Of a stretch of 64,000 bases of DNA, positions 54,733-63,830 are shown one piece after another. Numbering within the stretch: the stretch's first letter is position 1; every line of letters starts with the position of its first letter. Under the pieces are notes generated by a model. The model had not been told where the DNA came from. It did no database searches and saw nothing but the letters and a program-made list of their open reading frames with translations. Source of the DNA: Sternotherus odoratus (taxonomy: Eukaryota; Chordata; Testudines; Kinosternidae); NCBI GenBank assembly GCA_032164245.1, contig JAVMKO010000002.1, positions 93,509,340 through 93,573,339 of the forward strand, written 5' to 3'. Both the position numbers and the translations under genes were made by a program.

Positions 54733-57700
54733 TCCGGCGGGGAGGAGGGAACCTCGGCAGCCCGCCCGCGGCGGGGAAGGGGGAACCTCGGCAGGGGGGA
54801 ACCTCGGCAGCCCGCCCGCGGCGGGGAAGGGGGAACCTCAGCAGGGGGAACTCGGCAGGGGGAACCTCGGCAGGGGGGACTCGGCAGGGGGGACTCGGCT
54901 TATACTCGAGTCAATAACTTTTACCAGTTTTTGTGCTAAAATTAGGTGCATCGGCTTATATTCGAGTCGGCCTATACTCGAGTATATACGGTAACTAAAA
55001 TCCCCATATACCAATATTCCTTGAAATATTTAGATATCCAAATCAAAAATACATTAAAATTCCCCCAGTGATCCATGTGTCTCAGTTGTGGTTGATGTGA
55101 TAAAATATACTTTGTTTAAAAAATTGTTGTGGAAGGTGTAGTATAATCTTCAAGATTCTTTACCTGTTTTTTTTATTTGCTTTCAAAGTATTTTGGTTTT
55201 GCAAATGATGTGATATATGGGTACACTGCTGTCACTTAGCAACCTTGACTGGATTTGAAGCAAAGTTTTCTGGTTTGGGACATTTTTAATATTGGACTCT
55301 AGGAAATGTGCATCAATTAAACTGCTATGTACTATTTCTCCTTTCCTCACTTTCCCCTTTTTTAAATCTTTGCCATTCTGTCACCAAATCTGCTGCTGGA
55401 AGCTGCTGAAAATCTGTTGTAAGAGGTGATAACTCAGGAACCATTTGTCCAAATCAATTCACATTTAGTAGAAAACATCTATCTCCACACCCGTTGTAAT
55501 CTGACAGTTTTTAGGACTGGGCTACACTCGGGGAGGGGGTTGACCTAAGATGCGCAACTTCAGCTATGCGAATTGCGTAGCTGAACTTGCAGTATCTTAG
55601 GTCGCCTTACCTGACCATCCCCATTGTGGCGAGTCAACTGCAGCTGCTCCCCTGTCGACTCCGCTTCCTCCTTTTGCCGAGATGGAGTTCTGGAGTCGAC
55701 GGGGAGCACGTTCGGGGATCAGTTTATCGCATCTAGATGAGATGTGATAAATCGATCCCCGATACATTGAACACTACCCACTAATCCAGCGGGTAGTATA
55801 GATGTACCCTTAGACTGCTATTTCTTTCTTGTGGATTTTGGAGAATAGGAGAAAAATTAGGCTTGTAGTAAAAGCTTGATTATAGCCTTAACTTTGGAAT
55901 GGCTTTGGTGCTCCATAATATCACAAAATATAAAGGTGGTGTATGAAAAATTGTTTATCCTAAATCTTACACAAAATTGTGTATCTGTTCCATTAGAACA
56001 AACATTTCAGATGGTCTGCAACCATCAAGTTGAGTGGTTACTATCCTATGTTACCATGGAAACTTGTTACCGTCATCCCCTTCTCTTTCTCCCCACCTTT
56101 CTACCATTTCTTGTGCTCACTTGTTACATTTTGTCTTAAAAGAGATAGTAAGCAATTCAATTCAGGGACTCTCTAAAGGTATGTCTATACTGCATGCTTC
56201 TTTTAGTGGAGCGTAGATTACATACACTAAGCTCCCTCCTAATATGGGTATAAATAGCAATGTAAACCATGAGGCGCTGCTTAGGTAAGCAAAGTAAAGA
56301 TACACCTGAACCCTGTGGGTGTACCTGGGTATATACTCTACACAGCTCTTTACTCGCCCAAGTAGTGCCTCCGATGTCTACACTACTATTTTTAGCAGTA
56401 TAGTGTCCTGCAGCTGCTTCCCCACCGCTGGAGTCTTTCCCTGCCACAGGGATCTGCCAAAGCCTTTTTCTGCCACAGAGAGAGATTTTGGCAGCAGGCA
56501 AAGGCTCTGGCAGCTCCCCCAGAACCTTTCACTGACAAGTGTAACTACACACTGCAGAGTGGATGCCACTTGCTTTTCACTATGGAATGTACCTATATAT
56601 TCCATGTGCACTATGGCCTGTATATTTTTACAGCACCTTGCAGTCAATCCTGATCATGTCTCAGGGACTTAAGTGTTACAGCAGTACAAATAATAAATAA
56701 CAATCTGCACATAGCCTACAGAAAATAGAAGTTCAGGTAAAAATGATGGTAAATCTGACTTCAGTCATTTAACAAATAATTTCCTTTTAGATCTCCTGAA
56801 GAGAAGATCTGCTTCAAGCTGAAGGCCAGGTCTACACTGAGAGCAGTTTGCTACAGTATAATATAGTAGCAAAACTGTGTGAACATAGTTTATGCTGGCA
56901 ATGTTGTACTGCGCTGAATTAAATAAACTATACCAATAAAAGTAGTTTTTATAGTATAACGATGTTGATGCAAAGGTCCTTGGGCCAGCACAGCTACGTC
57001 AGTCAGGAATCACACTTCTTCACACCCCTGACTGACATAGCTATATCCTTTGTAGTGCAAAGATGACCTTCAAAGGGAAGATTGGATTTTGGCTGCTTTA
57101 TGATATATAAAGATGTACAAATCTTTTTTAATCTTCATGATATTAAGAACTAGCAAAAATACCTGGCGTTGCTCGGGGTATTTGTAATTGGAAACTGGGA
57201 TGTAAAAAGACTACCATGTTTTTTATTAATACAAATTTTGTTCAGATGTCTCAGCGTTGCTTGGGTCCGTTGGAAGGGGGAGGGGGGAGAGAGCTGAGTG
57301 AGTGCAGGGTCCGTTGGAGGTGGGTATTATGACATCATAACTATGTCACAGAGAACAGCAGGTTTTAACCGGCTGCCCAGCTGATGTGAATGGGCTTTAA
57401 AGCATTTCACCCCTGGGGGGGGGGGGCATCAGAGGAGATTTGAAAAATTTTCGACTCTTACCCTGATTAGGACCCTAAAGCCTATAACTGTACCAAATTT
57501 CAAGTCTCTAGCTCAAACGGTGTGGAAGGAATAAGGCAGCATACATACACACATGCACACACGCAAGCATACACCATTTGACTTTTATATATATAGATAT
57601 CAAATCTGGTCTCTGAATTTGCTTGATGGCATGTGGTGGTGGAGAAAAATTAAGAGAGATTTTTTTGGAACTTTCTCATTGGTTTTTAGAATGGCAAGAA

Positions 57701-60700
57701 GTAGATACATTTATTTCCTACAGCTACTAAACCATCGTGATTTGAGACAGTGGGCTCTGGAGAAATACATTTTACTTGTAATAACATTTTGTTTGGTACT
57801 TAACATGTTTTTTTTTATTTTGTAACTTCAGTGCTCCAGACCCTGAAATAGAAGATGCCAAGATTCCAGTTGAAAATCTTCCTCGGTGAGTGTTGACTTT
57901 CGTCTCTTTTCACCACACCAACATATCCCCCTCAAATTTCACAAGAATTTTGAAAGGATGCCTCCACGAATTAATTAATTAATATTATTTACATCGCATC
58001 AGAGGAACGTGAAAGCAGTTTACAAAATGAGAATGACAGAACAAGTCTACACTACAGACTTATATCAGTATAACTATGTCACTCAGAGACCTGAAAAATC
58101 CACACTCCTGAGCGACATAGGTATACCGACCTAATCCCCGGGATAGACAGTGCTGTGTCGGCCGGAGAGCTTCTCCCGTTGACATAGTTAATGCCTCTTG
58201 CAGAGGTGGATTAACTGTGCTCATGGGAGAAGCTCTGCCTTCAGTTTAGGAGTGTCTTCAGTTAAGTTCTTTGTGCCACATTTTAAGTGTAGACCTGCCC
58301 ATAGTGCCAAGCATCTTAAACATAACATTACAAGAGATAACTGACAAAGGAAATGTGGAGTAAGGGTTTGACGTTCCCCTGGTGTTATCTGCACCGGTGA
58401 TCTGCTAGGTCACTCCAACTCTCGACTCTGGGAGTCAGACTTATCCTGCTCTTCTGTGAGAATCCCCACATTTTTAACAAATCAATCCAAGGCTCAAAAT
58501 CACTTTCTCCTTCTATGGTTATAACTTTTCACAGGTGTGAAGAGCAAGACTGCAATGGCCTCCTCCGTCCCCATGTTGTGTGGTTTGGAGAAACTCTGAA
58601 TTCTGACATTCTTACAGAGGTTGAAAATGAACTTGAGATCTGTGACCTCTGTTTGGTGGTAAGGAATGCCTCGGTTTCCTATTTAGTCAAGTAACCTGAA
58701 ATTAAGAAATCACATTCTCAGATTTGGGAAATGTACATACAGCCATAAGATAAGAATCAGAGAGGTAGCCGTGTTAGTCTGGAATAGCAGAGGTAACAAA
58801 GAGTCGTGTGGCACCTTAAAGACTAACTAAAGTATTGAAGCATAAGCTTTTGTGGGCTAATACCCATTTCATCGGATGCAAGCAGCCATAAGACAGTTTC
58901 GGTGAAATGTAATGCATTAAAATAAAGTCTCACTGTGTTAAGGTAGCATTAAGTTTTTTAATTTAAACATACCAGTGAAGAATTTCTGAATTGAAGTAAA
59001 TTCAGCTGTGCTAACTTGGCCACATAGCACATGAAGTAGTTGAAAGTACTTATGCAATATGACCAACCTAATATTGCTTGACTTTTGAATTCCTTAAACA
59101 TTGACAATTTTTTTTAAAAATCACACTTTTGACTTTTTTTTTAAATATAACTAGGAAGTTGTAAAGGCTAACATCATTTTTTAAGATATATTTATTTTGT
59201 TTTAATTTTGCATTTGACAGAACTTTATAAACGTTCAGTTTAATAGAGCCAATGAGTTTCCCCTGTTTGCATGGGTTTTTCATATAGCTAAAGGGGGGGG
59301 GGGAAGGAATATTTTAAAACAGGATAATATGTTCTGTAAAATACCACAAGTTCATAGGAAGGGAAAGGGACAGGTATAGTACCTGAAACTACTTTTAGCT
59401 TTTTTTTTTAAATGTTCCTGTAGTGTCCCTGTAATGACTGAACAAAAAATAGGACTGAGTGGACTTGCAGGCTCTAAAATTTTACATTGTTTTATTATTG
59501 AATGTAGGATGGGTTTTTTTTATATAATTCTACATTTGTAAGATCAAGTTTCATGATAGATATTGCACTACGGTACTTGTACTAGGTGAATTGAAAAATA
59601 CTGTTTTTGTTTTTTACAGTGCAAATACTTGTAATCAAAAATAAAGTGAGCACTGTACACTTTGTATTGGGTGTTGTAATTGAAACCAACATATTTAAAG
59701 TGTTTAAATGGTATTCTATTAATGTTCAACAGTGCGATTAATCACACGATTCATTTTTTTAAATCACGCGACAGCCCTAGTTCAGATCCCTCTATCAATA
59801 TTAATCTCCACTATATCCCAGAAAGATAGGTGGGGGGCTACTTTACTTAATATTTTTAAACTTGCCTTAGGTTGTGTTTTGTTAGGATTTCCCTTATTTA
59901 TTCCGTTGCCAGTGGCCCCATTTCTGAGTGATTCCCCCCCCCCCCCCCGCTTCTCCTCCAATGATTGGAAATGGCTTATTTTGTAACTGGTCACCCACCA
60001 TACAACTGTCAACTAGAAAGGCTGAAGAGCAAACTTGGGTGCTGTTTTTACTCCCTTCCAGTCTGAGGAGCGCTATATCAGACCTCTTATCCGCCAGGTT
60101 TCAGTAGGTTGCAGTAATCAGGCCATATCAATACTTGAAGACTTGTATTGTAGGGTTGAACATCCATTAGATGTTTTAGCAAATCTGCAGGTTGAGAATC
60201 TCTCAGGATGTCGGAACTCGATAGATTCTTTTTTTAAAATGCGGGTCTGGTGCTATTTCTTTCCTGCAGGTGGGAACCTCTTCTGTGGTGTATCCTGCTG
60301 CTATGTTTGCTCCTCAAGTATCTGCCAGAGGAGTGCCAGTTGCAGAATTTAACATGCAAGCCACCCCTGCTACCAATAGGTTCAGGTAAAACTACTTACA
60401 TTACATAGGTAGAAGGGTGAAGTAAACGATTTCTTACGTTGTCCTGATAAAACTTAAGTGTCTAGAATGGTGGTGTCCAAACTTTTCCTGTCGTGCTTCC
60501 CATTACCAGTAATGTAATCTGTCCATTACTACACAGCCAAGGCTTCATCAATAGAGGAGCTGTGGCTAGAGGTGGCTCTGATCTGAGGGTGGAGAGCAAA
60601 TGAGGGCAGAGCTGGGTTGGGGAACAGAGCAGGGGGAGGATTGGAGCTGGGGCTGGAGCTGGTCTTGGGGCAGGGCCAAGTGGAGCTGGTCTGGGGGCAG

Positions 60701-61332
60701 AGTGAGGACTTGGTGGCACTACCTCCCTGACCCCTGTGAGGGCTGGCCCAGTCCTGCCACGTGCCCCGCTAAAACGTTTCTCCATGACTCCCTATTTTGG
60801 GAACCACATCTAGAAAATGTTAGAAATGACATTTCCTAGCTCTTTGTTTACTATTTTTCCAAAATCTGTCTAAATTTTATAGAGATAGGAGTCCAAAGAG
60901 TTTATAATTCTCTGTACCTGTATTAAACTCTCCTGTTCTATTTTCGGTGTTTCAGTTTAACTGACAATTTATTGAAAATACAAAAACTAATGTGATGTCC
61001 ATAGCATTGCAGTCAGTTTACTTCTTTACTTGTTCAATGATTTGCTGCTTAAACAGCTAGTATAGCGGGTGCTCCTTGCTCTGGTGTCTGTGTAGATAAA
61101 TTAACCCTTTTAAAATGACTAGAGAACCTGCAGAAACTGGAATAAGGGAAGTGTATAAAGGGCAACCATGCTGTGGTGGTAATCTGTCTTATAACTGGCT
61201 TTCTGAAAAGTTCTTTATCATCATTTTTCTCCTAACCATTCTGATTTCTGTTTCAGATTTCATTTCCCGGGTCCCTGTGGTACCACCCTGCCTCCAGCGC
61301 TTGCTTGCCATGAAACTGAAATAATCTCATGA
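41746..61332 (+). CDS. SIRT5: SIRT5, NAD-dependent lysine desuccinylase/demalonylase
   Basis: SIRT5 uses NAD+ to remove succinyl, malonyl and glutaryl groups from lysine, mainly in mitochondria. Coding exons are 41770-41884, 45175-45308, 51280-51505, 52969-53056, 57832-57885, 58535-58658, 60270-60385 and 61257-61332. They join to 310 codons plus TGA, the length of human SIRT5. The start at 41770 gives an Arg-rich targeting-like N terminus ([19 protein letters not shown]). Counting from it puts every key residue at its known number: [15 protein letters not shown] for NAD, Y102 and R105 in FYHYRRE for acyl specificity, QNIDELH, catalytic H158, and zinc ligands C166, C169, C207 and C212. No lesion is seen. 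The nested mobile elements lie wholly inside an intron. Confidence 0.96.
43252..43610. mobile_element. Non-autonomous hAT-like element, 'cagagattctcaaac' end
   Basis: The left end cagagattctcaaacttcat and the right end ttggggttctgacccactg fit the cagtggttctcaaac hAT terminus in diverged form. The interior (gaccccaggatgaaggttcc, gcttgggcttcagctttggc) is a C/G-rich body with no frame of interest. Confidence 0.65.
43885..43976 (+). mobile_element. CR1 LINE 3' tip
   Basis: The segment ggttggactagatgacctcc, tgaggtcccttccaaccctg and atattctatgattcg is the terminal 90 bases of a CR1 copy, nearly identical to the end of the copy at 35418. Confidence 0.9.
45175..45308 (+). CDS. SIRT5: SIRT5 exon with NAD-binding GAGVSAESG motif
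   Basis: The exon reads [20 protein letters not shown] and continues [20 protein letters not shown]. The Gly-rich loop and the cofactor loop of the sirtuin fold are here. It is flanked by atatttag and gtatgt. Confidence 0.95.
47526..48917 (+). pseudogene. LINE endonuclease domain and linker
   Basis: The APE motifs are in order: [50 protein letters not shown] and [12 protein letters not shown] basic linker follows ([20 protein letters not shown]). The frame stops at 48917, while the next frame continues with [13 protein letters not shown] residues, so a small deletion at about 48900 has split one ORF. A Met at 47526 gives a plausible but unproven start. Confidence 0.88.
48905..49935 (+). pseudogene. 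LINE reverse transcriptase core
   Basis: The RT blocks are all present: [71 protein letters not shown] and the catalytic [12 protein letters not shown] frameshift at about 49915-49925 ends the frame prematurely. Confidence 0.9.
49925..50519 (+). pseudogene. LINE C-terminal domain
   Basis: In the frame after the shift it reads [58 protein letters not shown] and KRGRPRNT, then stops at 50517-50519. This C-terminal region is shared by many RTE-type and related LINEs of invertebrates and fish. Confidence 0.85.
51280..51505 (+). CDS. SIRT5: SIRT5 exon with Y102/R105 and catalytic H158
   Basis: The exon reads [20 protein letters not shown] and on to [17 protein letters not shown] and LLEIHG. Tyr102 and Arg105 (FYHYRRE) select acidic acyl groups, and His158 is the general base. 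The acceptor is ttttttcag and the donor gttagt. Confidence 0.95.
51506..52968 (+). other. SIRT5 intron 4
   Basis: This intron contains a minus-strand tRNA-related SINE near 51960-52085. A repeat-like segment at 51640-51790 (ttacacattgtggtctaggc, catgggagatgtagtctggg) is unplaced. The rest is unique AT-rich DNA. Confidence 0.45.
51960..52085 (-). mobile_element. tRNA-related SINE, minus strand
   Basis: On the minus strand a B-box-like ggtttgatcctg lies about 35 bases after an A-box-like ttagctcatgcagtagagac. Spacing and order fit a tRNA-type pol III promoter. There is no tRNA acceptor stem, so this is a SINE head rather than a tRNA gene. Confidence 0.55.
52969..53056 (+). CDS. SIRT5: SIRT5 exon with zinc ligands C166/C169
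   Basis: The exon reads [20 protein letters not shown] and ICPALAGK. The CTSC pair is the first half of the structural zinc site. It lies between gcatttcag and gtaaat. Confidence 0.94.
54207..54731. repeat. Near-perfect GC-rich palindrome, arms about 200 bases
   Basis: The left arm starts with poly(A), then agcctcgctctcccgtcccc. The right arm ends ggggacgggagagcgaggct, then poly(T). The arms match over about 200 bases except for a block of about 12 bases (ctccccccgtgacag) present only on the left and a few substitutions. A spacer of about 45-60 bases lies at the centre. The frames through it are mirror images on the two strands and are not genes. Confidence 0.9.
54750..54900. repeat. Minisatellite of gggggaacctcggcag units
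   Basis: Several tandem units of about 16 bases, some with an added cccgcccgcggcgggg block, lie between the palindrome and the right end of the MITE. Confidence 0.8.
55515..55812. mobile_element. MITE of the 'gggctacact / agtatagatgtaccct' type
   Basis: The ends gggctacactcggggagggg and gcgggtagtatagatgtacc are imperfect inverted copies. The interior contains short self-complementary pieces (ttatcgcatctagatgagat). Confidence 0.6.
56172..56545. mobile_element. MITE-like repeat, 'ggtatgtctatactgc' end
   Basis: The left end aaaggtatgtctatactgca is typical of reptile GTCTACACT-type MITEs. The right end is poorly defined near gacaagtgtaacta. Confidence 0.5.
56823..57060. mobile_element. MITE-like repeat, 'ggccaggtctacactgag' end
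   Basis: The left end is ggccaggtctacactgagag. The body has gtttatgctggcaatgttgt and cctgactgacatagctatat, as in the copy at 58040. The right end is diverged. Confidence 0.5.
57155..57600 (+). repeat. Interspersed repeat with (CA)n/(TA)n-rich 3' end
   Basis: The segment begins caaaaatacctggcgttgct, contains gtaccaaatttcaagtctct and ctcaaacggtgtggaaggaa, and ends catttgacttttatatatat. The last part is a common repeat tail in vertebrate and invertebrate genomes. I cannot assign the class; an RTE-related origin is possible. Confidence 0.4.
57832..57885 (+). CDS. SIRT5: SIRT5 short exon
   Basis: This 54-nt exon reads [18 protein letters not shown] between gtaacttcag and gtgagt. Its length is a multiple of three, so skipping would keep frame but remove the zinc-module linker. 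Confidence 0.93.
58040..58310. mobile_element. MITE, 'agtctacactacaga / aagtgtagacctgccc' ends
   Basis: The ends caagtctacactacagactt and tttaagtgtagacctgccc are inverted copies. The interior has gacataggtataccgaccta and gagcttctcccgttgacata, a well-represented reptile repeat body. Confidence 0.7.
58535..58658 (+). CDS. SIRT5: SIRT5 exon with zinc ligands C207/C212 and HVVWFGE
   Basis: The exon reads [20 protein letters not shown] and on to [13 protein letters not shown]. It holds the second zinc pair and the substrate-channel VVWFGE segment. It lies between cttttcacag and gtaagg. Confidence 0.94.
58745..58895. repeat. Interspersed repeat, 'gtagccgtgttagtctgg' end
   Basis: The string gagaggtagccgtgttagtc, then aggtaacaaagagtcgtgtg, gcaccttaaagactaact and catttcatcggatgcaagca form one end of a common turtle repeat. 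The same end occurs twice, head to head, at 11750-11839. A Penelope-like origin is possible but not shown. Confidence 0.6.
59440..59780 (+). mobile_element. hAT 3'-end fragment, same family as 46431
   Basis: The segment from gactgaacaaaaaataggac to aaatcacgcgacagccctag matches the right arm of the foldback hAT (50812-51191). It includes ctctaaaattttacattgtt and gtgcaaatacttgtaatcaa. The left side is truncated. Confidence 0.82.
60270..60385 (+). CDS. SIRT5: SIRT5 exon with [12 protein letters not shown]
   Basis: The exon reads [20 protein letters not shown] and [18 protein letters not shown]. The GTSS motif contacts NAD ribose in sirtuins. It lies between ttcctgcag and gtaaaa. Confidence 0.94.
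60458..60815. mobile_element. Non-autonomous hAT-like element
   Basis: The left end gtggtgtccaaacttttcct and the right end ccctattttgggaaccacat are imperfect inverted copies of the gtggttctcaaactttt type. The interior is a G-rich purine tract (gctggggctggagctggtct). Confidence 0.6.
61257..61332 (+). CDS. SIRT5: SIRT5 last coding exon
   Basis: The exon reads [20 protein letters not shown] and EIIS before TGA at 61330-61332. It follows a ctgtttcag acceptor. The frame is set by exon phase; a longer neighbouring frame at 61115-61324 is a shadow. Confidence 0.94.
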
Positions 61333-62140
61333 GTATTCATCTGAGGGAGGGGAAATAATTAAATCGCTAAGAATATCAGGAAGTACATATAAAGTGAACT
61401 GGATTGTTGTAGAAGAAACCCTAAGTGTTGTAAGGAGACTAGATCTGTGGATGAAACTAATCAAAGAAATCCTGACTGTTACACTGATGGCAGTGATAGG
61501 GTTGGGAACAAGGGAAAATACTGGACTTTGGAATTTTAAAATAGGTCATGTTTCTGTTGGACTAAAATCTTTTCTGTCAAAGGAAAACAAAACCAAAACC
61601 AATTATAAATGACTCCAAAATTGAGTGACTACATTAGGATGATGGTGCTCTATTAGATGAATCCGAACTCCACGAAGACTTCATTGTAAACCAATTTGAG
61701 GCTTATGGATCTTTGACCTTTTTTTGAGGTGAAATTTCTGAAAGGATGTTGTGTGAAAGGCAGGAAAGTAACTAACTTTTTATGTGGCTAATACTTCGGC
61801 ACTTTGAAAAGAAATAAACAGAATAAAAATATCGAGAGTCATGGGAACGTTCACTCCAGGGAGCGGTTTGGGCTTGCGGGGCTGCACTTTATGTTGGTGA
61901 CAGTGTCGGAAGCACAGTGCATAGGAGAGACCTGTTTACAGCCTTGCTGCTTTACCATCTGCACCAGGTTGCTGCATGGCATTTGTGTTGTTTCCCTTGC
62001 TTACCTTGTTATGGGCAATGTTATTAAACAGCGTTTCTGTCGCCTTAGATTGCTTTTTACGGCTGAGGTGTGGTTTGTGTCTGTCTTTGCCTAAATTAAT
62101 TCAGGCTTTGGCGGGGGTGTTTCAGCCTCTCCTTGGGCTC
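61333..62140 (+). other. SIRT5 3' UTR (inferred)
   Basis: AT-rich sequence follows the stop. Two overlapping-range poly(A) signals occur at 61812-61817 (aataaa) and 61822-61827 (aataaa), so cleavage at about 61840 is plausible. Confidence 0.5.
61812..61827 (+). terminator. Candidate SIRT5 polyadenylation signals
   Basis: Two AATAAA hexamers lie 10 bases apart about 480 bases after the stop. No transcript evidence is available here. Confidence 0.4.
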
Positions 62141-62142
62141 TA

Positions 62143-62290
62143 GGCTAGGGTTACCATATTTCTGTATTTTCCCGGCTTTTTGGTTCTTAAATTGCCATCC
62201 GAGAAGAATTTTTAAATATCTAAAAATGTTCAGGTTTTTATATATATAAAAATTCCTGGACAGCATATGGACATACGGTAACCCTATTCC
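62143..62290. mobile_element. Short MITE, 'agggttaccatatttc' TIR
   Basis: The ends tagggttaccatatttctgt and gacatacggtaaccctatt are inverted copies about 150 bases apart. The body (cccggctttttggttcttaa) fits a small DNA transposon derivative known from many amniotes. Confidence 0.7.
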
Positions 62291-63830
62291 CTCTCTCCCA
62301 GGCCAGAGCAAGCCTCTGGGCGCCCGTCCCAGGGACTGCAGGGCTCAGAGAGGTTCTTCACTGAGGAGGCGCTGGGGTTTCTGTTGAGCTTGGTGCCAGG
62401 TTCACAGCTGAATGCTCCTTGAGCCCAAACCCGTCCAGGGCCCCCCAGCTCCAGACAGCAAGTGCCAAGGCCATGGCGAAGGCCGTTCCCAGGCACCCAA
62501 GCCTGTAACCTCCCTCCTTCAGCATCGCCAGCACGGGCGCCCCTTTCTGCTGTGGCGGAGCCTGCAGGGAAGCTTCTCCTGGGACAATTCTCCATCCACC
62601 CTGCAGGTGCAGGGCCAGCTCCAACTCATCCTCCGGCGGCTCTAGCGCTGCCTGCAGCCCTCAGACGCTCCCCTGCAGCTTGGGCAGGGCAGCGGGTCAG
62701 GCTGAGCCCTCACAAAAGAGGCTGCCTGGTGAGGCTGGTGGGTTTCCTCCCTTCCCACCCGGCCCTCACATCATGCCCACTAAAGTTGTGAGGACAAGGG
62801 AGCCTCCTGTAGCCACAGGGGCAGGGAGTGGCAGTTTCTGCAGCCCCTACAGCCAGGTGCACTCCCTAGCTGGAGGGGGAGGGGTTGCACCAGTGACTTC
62901 AGGCAGGGTGGGGGCTTCCACTCCCTTGTACCCCATTCAGGTTGTCAAGAGCAACTCTCCCCTCCCCCCTTCACTGAAGCAAAGGCAGGGGGTAAAAACT
63001 GGATCCTGCCACATCCTGTGTGGTGTGGGACCAACCCTCTGCCCCTTTGCTATCTGGACAGAACATGGTGGGGCATGCACCAAAAAAATCCTGCCCCTCA
63101 CCCAGCAGAGCTGCCCAGCCTGCATCTAACACAGGCACAGCCACGCCTTCGGCCCAGCTGCCCCCAAAGGCCAGAGTAGCCCTTCCTACGCATTAAAATC
63201 TGATGGGCCTTACAGTGGATGCTGCAGCCTCCAAGGCCCTTCACCAACTCCAGCCACCTCAAGTTGCCCAGCTCAGTTGTTGGGCAAGTAGATCAGAACT
63301 AGAGTGATATTTGGGGCTTTCTTATATAGGTTCCTATTACCCCTCCCCCCCCCCCCCATCCAGTCCTGATTTTTCACACTTGTTATCTGGTCCCCCTAAT
63401 CAGAACATGCACCTGGGAGCAGGAGACAGCCGGCCCCTAACCTCGGGTAGAAAATCTCCCTGGAGTTCAGTAAAGTACAAGATCCCCCAGGGACCAGTCG
63501 ATTCCAGGGCCGACCGTGAACGGCGGCATGAGCTTCACACCCGCCCCCACAGTTGAAAAGGCAACTCCAGCGCTCTGGACCGACGTTGTCGTGCTCGTGT
63601 GGACAGCTCCACCCCGCGCGGGGGGGACAGTCGCACCAGCGCTGACAAGAACCAGCCGCCACTTTGGTTCCAGGGCAAGTTCTGAAGGACAGAACCCTGG
63701 ACTCGCTCTCGTGACCCCCGGGCAACGGAGACGACAGTGGAATGACCCGAGACTACCCCGGCAACCTCCCGCCACGGAGTGTTCTCTATTTTGAATATTC
63801 AAATCTGGGAACCCTCCTTAAGCCTTGTCG
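62291..63830. other. Moderately GC-rich intergenic DNA
   Basis: Open frames of 60-150 codons occur on both strands, but none shows a recognisable domain, splice context or coding-like composition. A C-run lies at 63346-63358. I see no gene. Confidence 0.45.

Larger units (their letters stand above)
54119..54991. mobile_element. TA-flanked MITE with giant palindromic GC-rich cargo, TIR 'ccgtatatactcgag'
   Basis: The left end ccgtatatactcgagtataa and the right end tatactcgagtatatacgg are inverted copies, with TA at 54117-54118 and 54992-54993. The TIR differs from that of 29480 but starts with the same ccgtat. The cargo includes the palindrome at 54207-54731 and a tandem tract of gggggaacctcggcag units at about 54750-54900. 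No transposase is seen. Confidence 0.88.
53057..57831 (+). other. SIRT5 intron 5
   Basis: The intron is rich in DNA-transposon derivatives: 54119-54991, 55515-55812, 56172-56545 and 56823-57060, plus an unclassified repeat at 57155-57600. From 53060 to 54110 I see no feature. Confidence 0.55.
57886..61256 (+). other. SIRT5 introns 6 to 8
   Basis: Outside exons 58535-58658 and 60270-60385 these introns carry the repeats at 58040, 58745, 59440 and 60458. The segments 59785-60260 and 60820-61250 show nothing I can name. Confidence 0.45.

Noticed and set aside
54149..54994. Several frames of 120-177 codons on both strands
   Set aside because: They are mirror images imposed by the palindrome at 54207-54731 and include poly-Phe or poly-Lys from the A/T runs.
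59732..59986. 84-codon hydrophobic frame, possible membrane peptide
   Set aside because: It begins in the hAT tail repeat and runs into unclassified intron sequence with a C-run; no homologous family is apparent.
61115..61324. 69-codon frame ending at the SIRT5 last exon
   Set aside because: It reads the exon in the wrong phase. Exon phases put the true end at 61330-61332.
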